From: Acholeplasmataceae bacterium
GTDB taxonomy: Bacteria; Bacillota; Negativicutes; Acidaminococcales; Acidaminococcaceae
Length of the DNA stretch: 15,006 bases
Direction of reading: 5' to 3'
Assembly: GCA_012744295.1 (NCBI GenBank)
Contig: JAAYIB010000088.1
Location: 1-15,006 of the forward strand
This document shows, piece by piece, positions 13,120 to 15,006 of this stretch (its first letter is position 1; the number at the start of each line of letters is the position of its first letter). The notes below the pieces were generated by a model. That model worked only from the letters and a program-made list of their open reading frames with translations. It did no database searches and had not been told where the DNA came from. Both the position numbers and the translations under genes were made by a program.

Positions 13120-13920
13120 ATGAAACACTTACTGACAATAGCAGGCTCGGATTCAAGCGGCGGAGCCGGCATACAGGCGGATCTCAAGACCTTTTCCGCC
13201 CTCGGAACCTACGGGATGAGCGTCATCACGGCCGTTACCGCCCAGAATACCTGCGGCGTGACCATGGTCCAGAACATTGACGAGGAAGTCGTCGAAGCTC
13301 AAATCAACGCCGTTTTTGACGATATCCGCGTTGACGCCGTCAAGATCGGCATGGTTTCCGACAAGCGCATAATCCGGAAAATTGCCCAAAGGCTCCGTTT
13401 TTACAAACCACCGATCATTGTGCTCGACCCCGTGATGGTTTCCAAAAGCGGCTATCATTTGCTGGCGGAGGACGCCTGTTCAACCTTGATCAAAGAGCTT
13501 CTGCCACTTGCGACGCTCGTTACCCCGAATCTCCCCGAAGCGGAGGTCATTGCGGGCTTTCCGGTCAGAACGCGACCCGAGATGCTTGCTGCGGCGAAAA
13601 GAATTACCGAGCTTGGCGCAAAAAGCGTTCTGGTCAAAGGCGGTCACCTGACGGACAGTGCCGACGACCTCCTTTTTTATGAAGGCGGCGAACACTGGTT
13701 GAAGGGGGAGCATATCGCGACCAATAACACTCACGGTACCGGCTGCACCCTTTCGTCGGCACTAGCCGCGCATCTATCTGTCGGCCTGCCGCTTGCGGAG
13801 GCGGTCAAAAAGAGCAAGGACTATGTGACGCTTGCCATCAGATACTCGCTGGAAATCGGCGCAGGCTGCGGTCCCACGCACCACTTTGTCAATCTCTACC
13901 GTAAGGCGGGGTGGCTTTGA
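13120..13920 (+). CDS. thiD: Hydroxymethylpyrimidine / HMP-phosphate kinase
   Basis: Ribokinase-family enzyme that phosphorylates hydroxymethylpyrimidine (HMP) twice, giving the HMP pyrophosphate used by ThiE. The product is 266 aa, standard for ThiD. Motifs in order: AGSDSSGGAGIQADLKTF at the N-terminus (substrate loop), VDAVKIGMV, DPVMVSKSG, LVTPNLPEAE, VLVKGGHL, and the NTHGTGCTLSSALAA anion-hole/ATP motif with C209 near the C-terminus. GGGGGAG and AAAGGA lie in 13107-13118 just before the ATG. The 65-nt upstream gap has no TPP riboswitch that I can see, only the hairpin at 13064-13097. Its TGA shares one base with the thiM ATG, indicating translational coupling. First gene of the thiD-thiM-thiE unit. 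Confidence 0.95.
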   Translation: MKHLLTIAGSDSSGGAGIQADLKTFSALGTYGMSVITAVTAQNTCGVTMVQNIDEEVVEAQINAVFDDIRVDAVKIGMVSDKRIIRKIAQRLRFYKPPIIVLDPVMVSKSGYHLLAEDACSTLIKELLPLATLVTPNLPEAEVIAGFPVRTRPEMLAAAKRITELGAKSVLVKGGHLTDSADDLLFYEGGEHWLKGEHIATNNTHGTGCTLSSALAAHLSVGLPLAEAVKKSKDYVTLAIRYSLEIGAGCGPTHHFVNLYRKAGWL

Positions 13921-14780
13921 TGGACGATCTCCTTGGTGCAAGAATAAAAACGACGTTCGAGGAAATGAAAAAACAACGTCCGCTTGTCCATCACCTGACA
14001 AACTATGTAACGGCAGGCGACAGTGCGAACATTGCACTCAGCTTTGGCGCACGCCCGATCATGGCGGACGCGGCTGAGGAGATAACCGCAATTACGGGTG
14101 CGGCGGACAGCCTCGTCCTGAATCTCGGGACAATGAATCCGGTCAAGTTTGCGAGCATGGAGCTTGCCGCGGTGCGTGCACGCAAAAAAGGCATTCCGAT
14201 TGTGGTCGACCCTGTAGGCGTTATGGCGTCAGATATGCGTCTTAATGCCGCCATGGAACTTTTACGCGGAGGAGTTTCGATAGTAAGGGGCAACTACGAC
14301 GAATGCCGGACGCTGCTTTTTGAAAAGCGTATAGGCAGAGGCGTCGATTCCAGCTCGGAAGAAGATTTGAAAAATGCAGAACTGGCAGCGATGGCCGCCG
14401 CAAAATATTGCTGCGTCTTTGCCGTAACGGGCAGGACCGACGCGATCAGTGCCGGCAGCGGAGCCATCATAGGTTTCAACGGTGACGAAATGCTGACAAG
14501 GGTAACGGGCACCGGCTGCATGACGACAACCCTGATCGGCTGCGCGGCGGCCTGTACGAAGGACTACGAGGCTGCGGCTGTTTTAGGGATCCAGGCGATG
14601 AACGTTGCGGCCGAGGCCGCCGTCAGGTCTCTCGCGGACGGGGAAGGCACGGGGACCTTCAAGGTCAGGCTGCTGGACGCAGTCTACAACCTTTCGTTAA
14701 AGACACTGATAGAAAAAAGCCGTCTTGAAAAGACGCAGGCGGCACAAAGGATGGAGGTGGGCCGTGAAACCGGTTGTTGA
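13920..14780 (+). CDS. thiM: Hydroxyethylthiazole kinase
   Basis: Phosphorylates 4-methyl-5-hydroxyethylthiazole, feeding salvaged thiazole to ThiE. From the ATG at 13920 the product is 286 aa, slightly longer than the ~270 aa norm. Family motifs: PLVHHLTNYVTAGDSANI near the start, GARPIMADAAEE, DPVGVMASD, and VTGTGCMTTTLIGC with the likely catalytic cysteine at residue 200. In the third motif the usual glycine after DPVGV is methionine, a mild deviation. The frame is open three codons back to a GTG at 13911, but the ATG overlaps the thiD stop in a TGATG junction, the common coupled arrangement, so the ATG is preferred. thiE starts inside its last codons, with its ribosome binding site (GGAGGT, 14753-14758) within thiM. 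The presence of ThiM means exogenous or recycled thiazole can be used; no de novo thiazole genes are in view. Confidence 0.95.
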   Translation: MDDLLGARIKTTFEEMKKQRPLVHHLTNYVTAGDSANIALSFGARPIMADAAEEITAITGAADSLVLNLGTMNPVKFASMELAAVRARKKGIPIVVDPVGVMASDMRLNAAMELLRGGVSIVRGNYDECRTLLFEKRIGRGVDSSSEEDLKNAELAAMAAAKYCCVFAVTGRTDAISAGSGAIIGFNGDEMLTRVTGTGCMTTTLIGCAAACTKDYEAAAVLGIQAMNVAAEAAVRSLADGEGTGTFKVRLLDAVYNLSLKTLIEKSRLEKTQAAQRMEVGRETGC

Positions 14781-15006
14781 TTATTCGGTTTACCTCGTGA
14801 CCGACCGAGACTGTCTGTGCGGAAGAGAACTGCTATCGTGCGTCGAGGCTGCGCTTAGGGGCGGCGTGACGCTTGTGCAGCTAAGGGAAAAAGGAGCCTG
14901 CGGACGCGAGTTCTTTGCGGAGGCGGAAAAGCTTCTGGCACTTTGCAGGCGTTATGGCGTGCCTCTCATTATCAACGACAGGTCTGACATAGCGCTTGCC
15001 GTCGGC
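14764..15006 (+). CDS. thiE: Thiamine-phosphate synthase, 5' part (continues past window)
   Basis: Couples HMP pyrophosphate with thiazole phosphate to give thiamine phosphate. Only the first 81 residues are in the window. They show the family start YLVTDRDCL, then GGVTLVQLREKGA, whose Q, R and K grip the pyrophosphate, then VPLIINDRSDIALAVG, with N-D of INDR being a magnesium-site region. The start is GTG at 14764, 5 nt after GGAGGT (14753-14758) and overlapping the last 17 nt of thiM in another frame. The frame stays open to base 15006. TenI-like paralogs look similar, but the VQLREK and INDR motifs and the thiD-thiM context favour ThiE. Confidence 0.92.
   Translation, partial: MKPVVDYSVYLVTDRDCLCGRELLSCVEAALRGGVTLVQLREKGACGREFFAEAEKLLALCRRYGVPLIINDRSDIALAVG

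Noticed and set aside
1..15006. Mobile elements, CRISPR arrays, tRNA or rRNA genes, or a defence island
   Set aside because: No transposase, integrase, phage or toxin-antitoxin proteins, no spaced repeats and no tRNA-like segments were seen. The gaps between genes are short and explained by promoters and terminators.

Overview
The window is about 15 kb of ordinary chromosomal core genes, densely packed and almost all on the + strand, with rpmB as the only clear minus-strand gene. RNase Y, a Gram-positive type LexA box (CGAAC-N4-GTTTG) at the recA promoter, strong AGGAGG ribosome binding sites and moderately high GC point to a Firmicutes genome. A Negativicutes-like lineage is my guess from general protein flavour and is inference only. 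I see no mobile element, CRISPR array, tRNA or rRNA, and no gene-free stretch reaches 300 bases.

Layout: (1) 1-1205, the 3' end of ribH (riboflavin synthesis) and then hslO (redox chaperone Hsp33). (2) 1206-2783, an SOS-type recA-recX unit with a near-consensus promoter whose spacer holds a LexA box. (3) 2784-4547, rny (RNase Y) with its own consensus promoter, a structured leader of about 140 nt, an unusual start region and a strong UUCG-loop terminator. (4) 4609-5262, a small zinc-ribbon protein of unknown function, convergent with rpmB across a bidirectional terminator. (5) 5383-8241, recG followed 18 nt later by a TVP38/TMEM64-type membrane protein and a terminator. (6) 8317-10484, a divergent EF-G-like translation GTPase with its own promoter and terminator. 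(7) 10525-10974, a two-CBS-domain protein. (8) 11054-13054, transketolase with its own promoter. (9) 13120-15006, thiD-thiM-thiE, overlapping genes for thiamine precursor salvage and coupling; thiE runs off the window.

The genes fall into DNA recombination and repair (recA, recX, recG), RNA turnover and translation (rny, rpmB, the EF-G-like protein), and central or cofactor metabolism (ribH, tkt, thiDME). ThiM and ThiD make thiazole phosphate and HMP pyrophosphate, and ThiE joins them into thiamine phosphate. Transketolase just upstream needs the finished cofactor.

I found no clearly new multi-gene system. The points most worth a second look are the EF-G-like protein, whose P-loop lysine is replaced by threonine while NKMD is intact; the rny leader (10-bp hairpin, tandem repeat, small overlapping reading frame, and a start region whose perfect Shine-Dalgarno is correctly spaced for an AUU codon rather than for the GTG it overlaps); a second LexA-like palindrome inside recX; and the uncharacterised zinc-ribbon protein.
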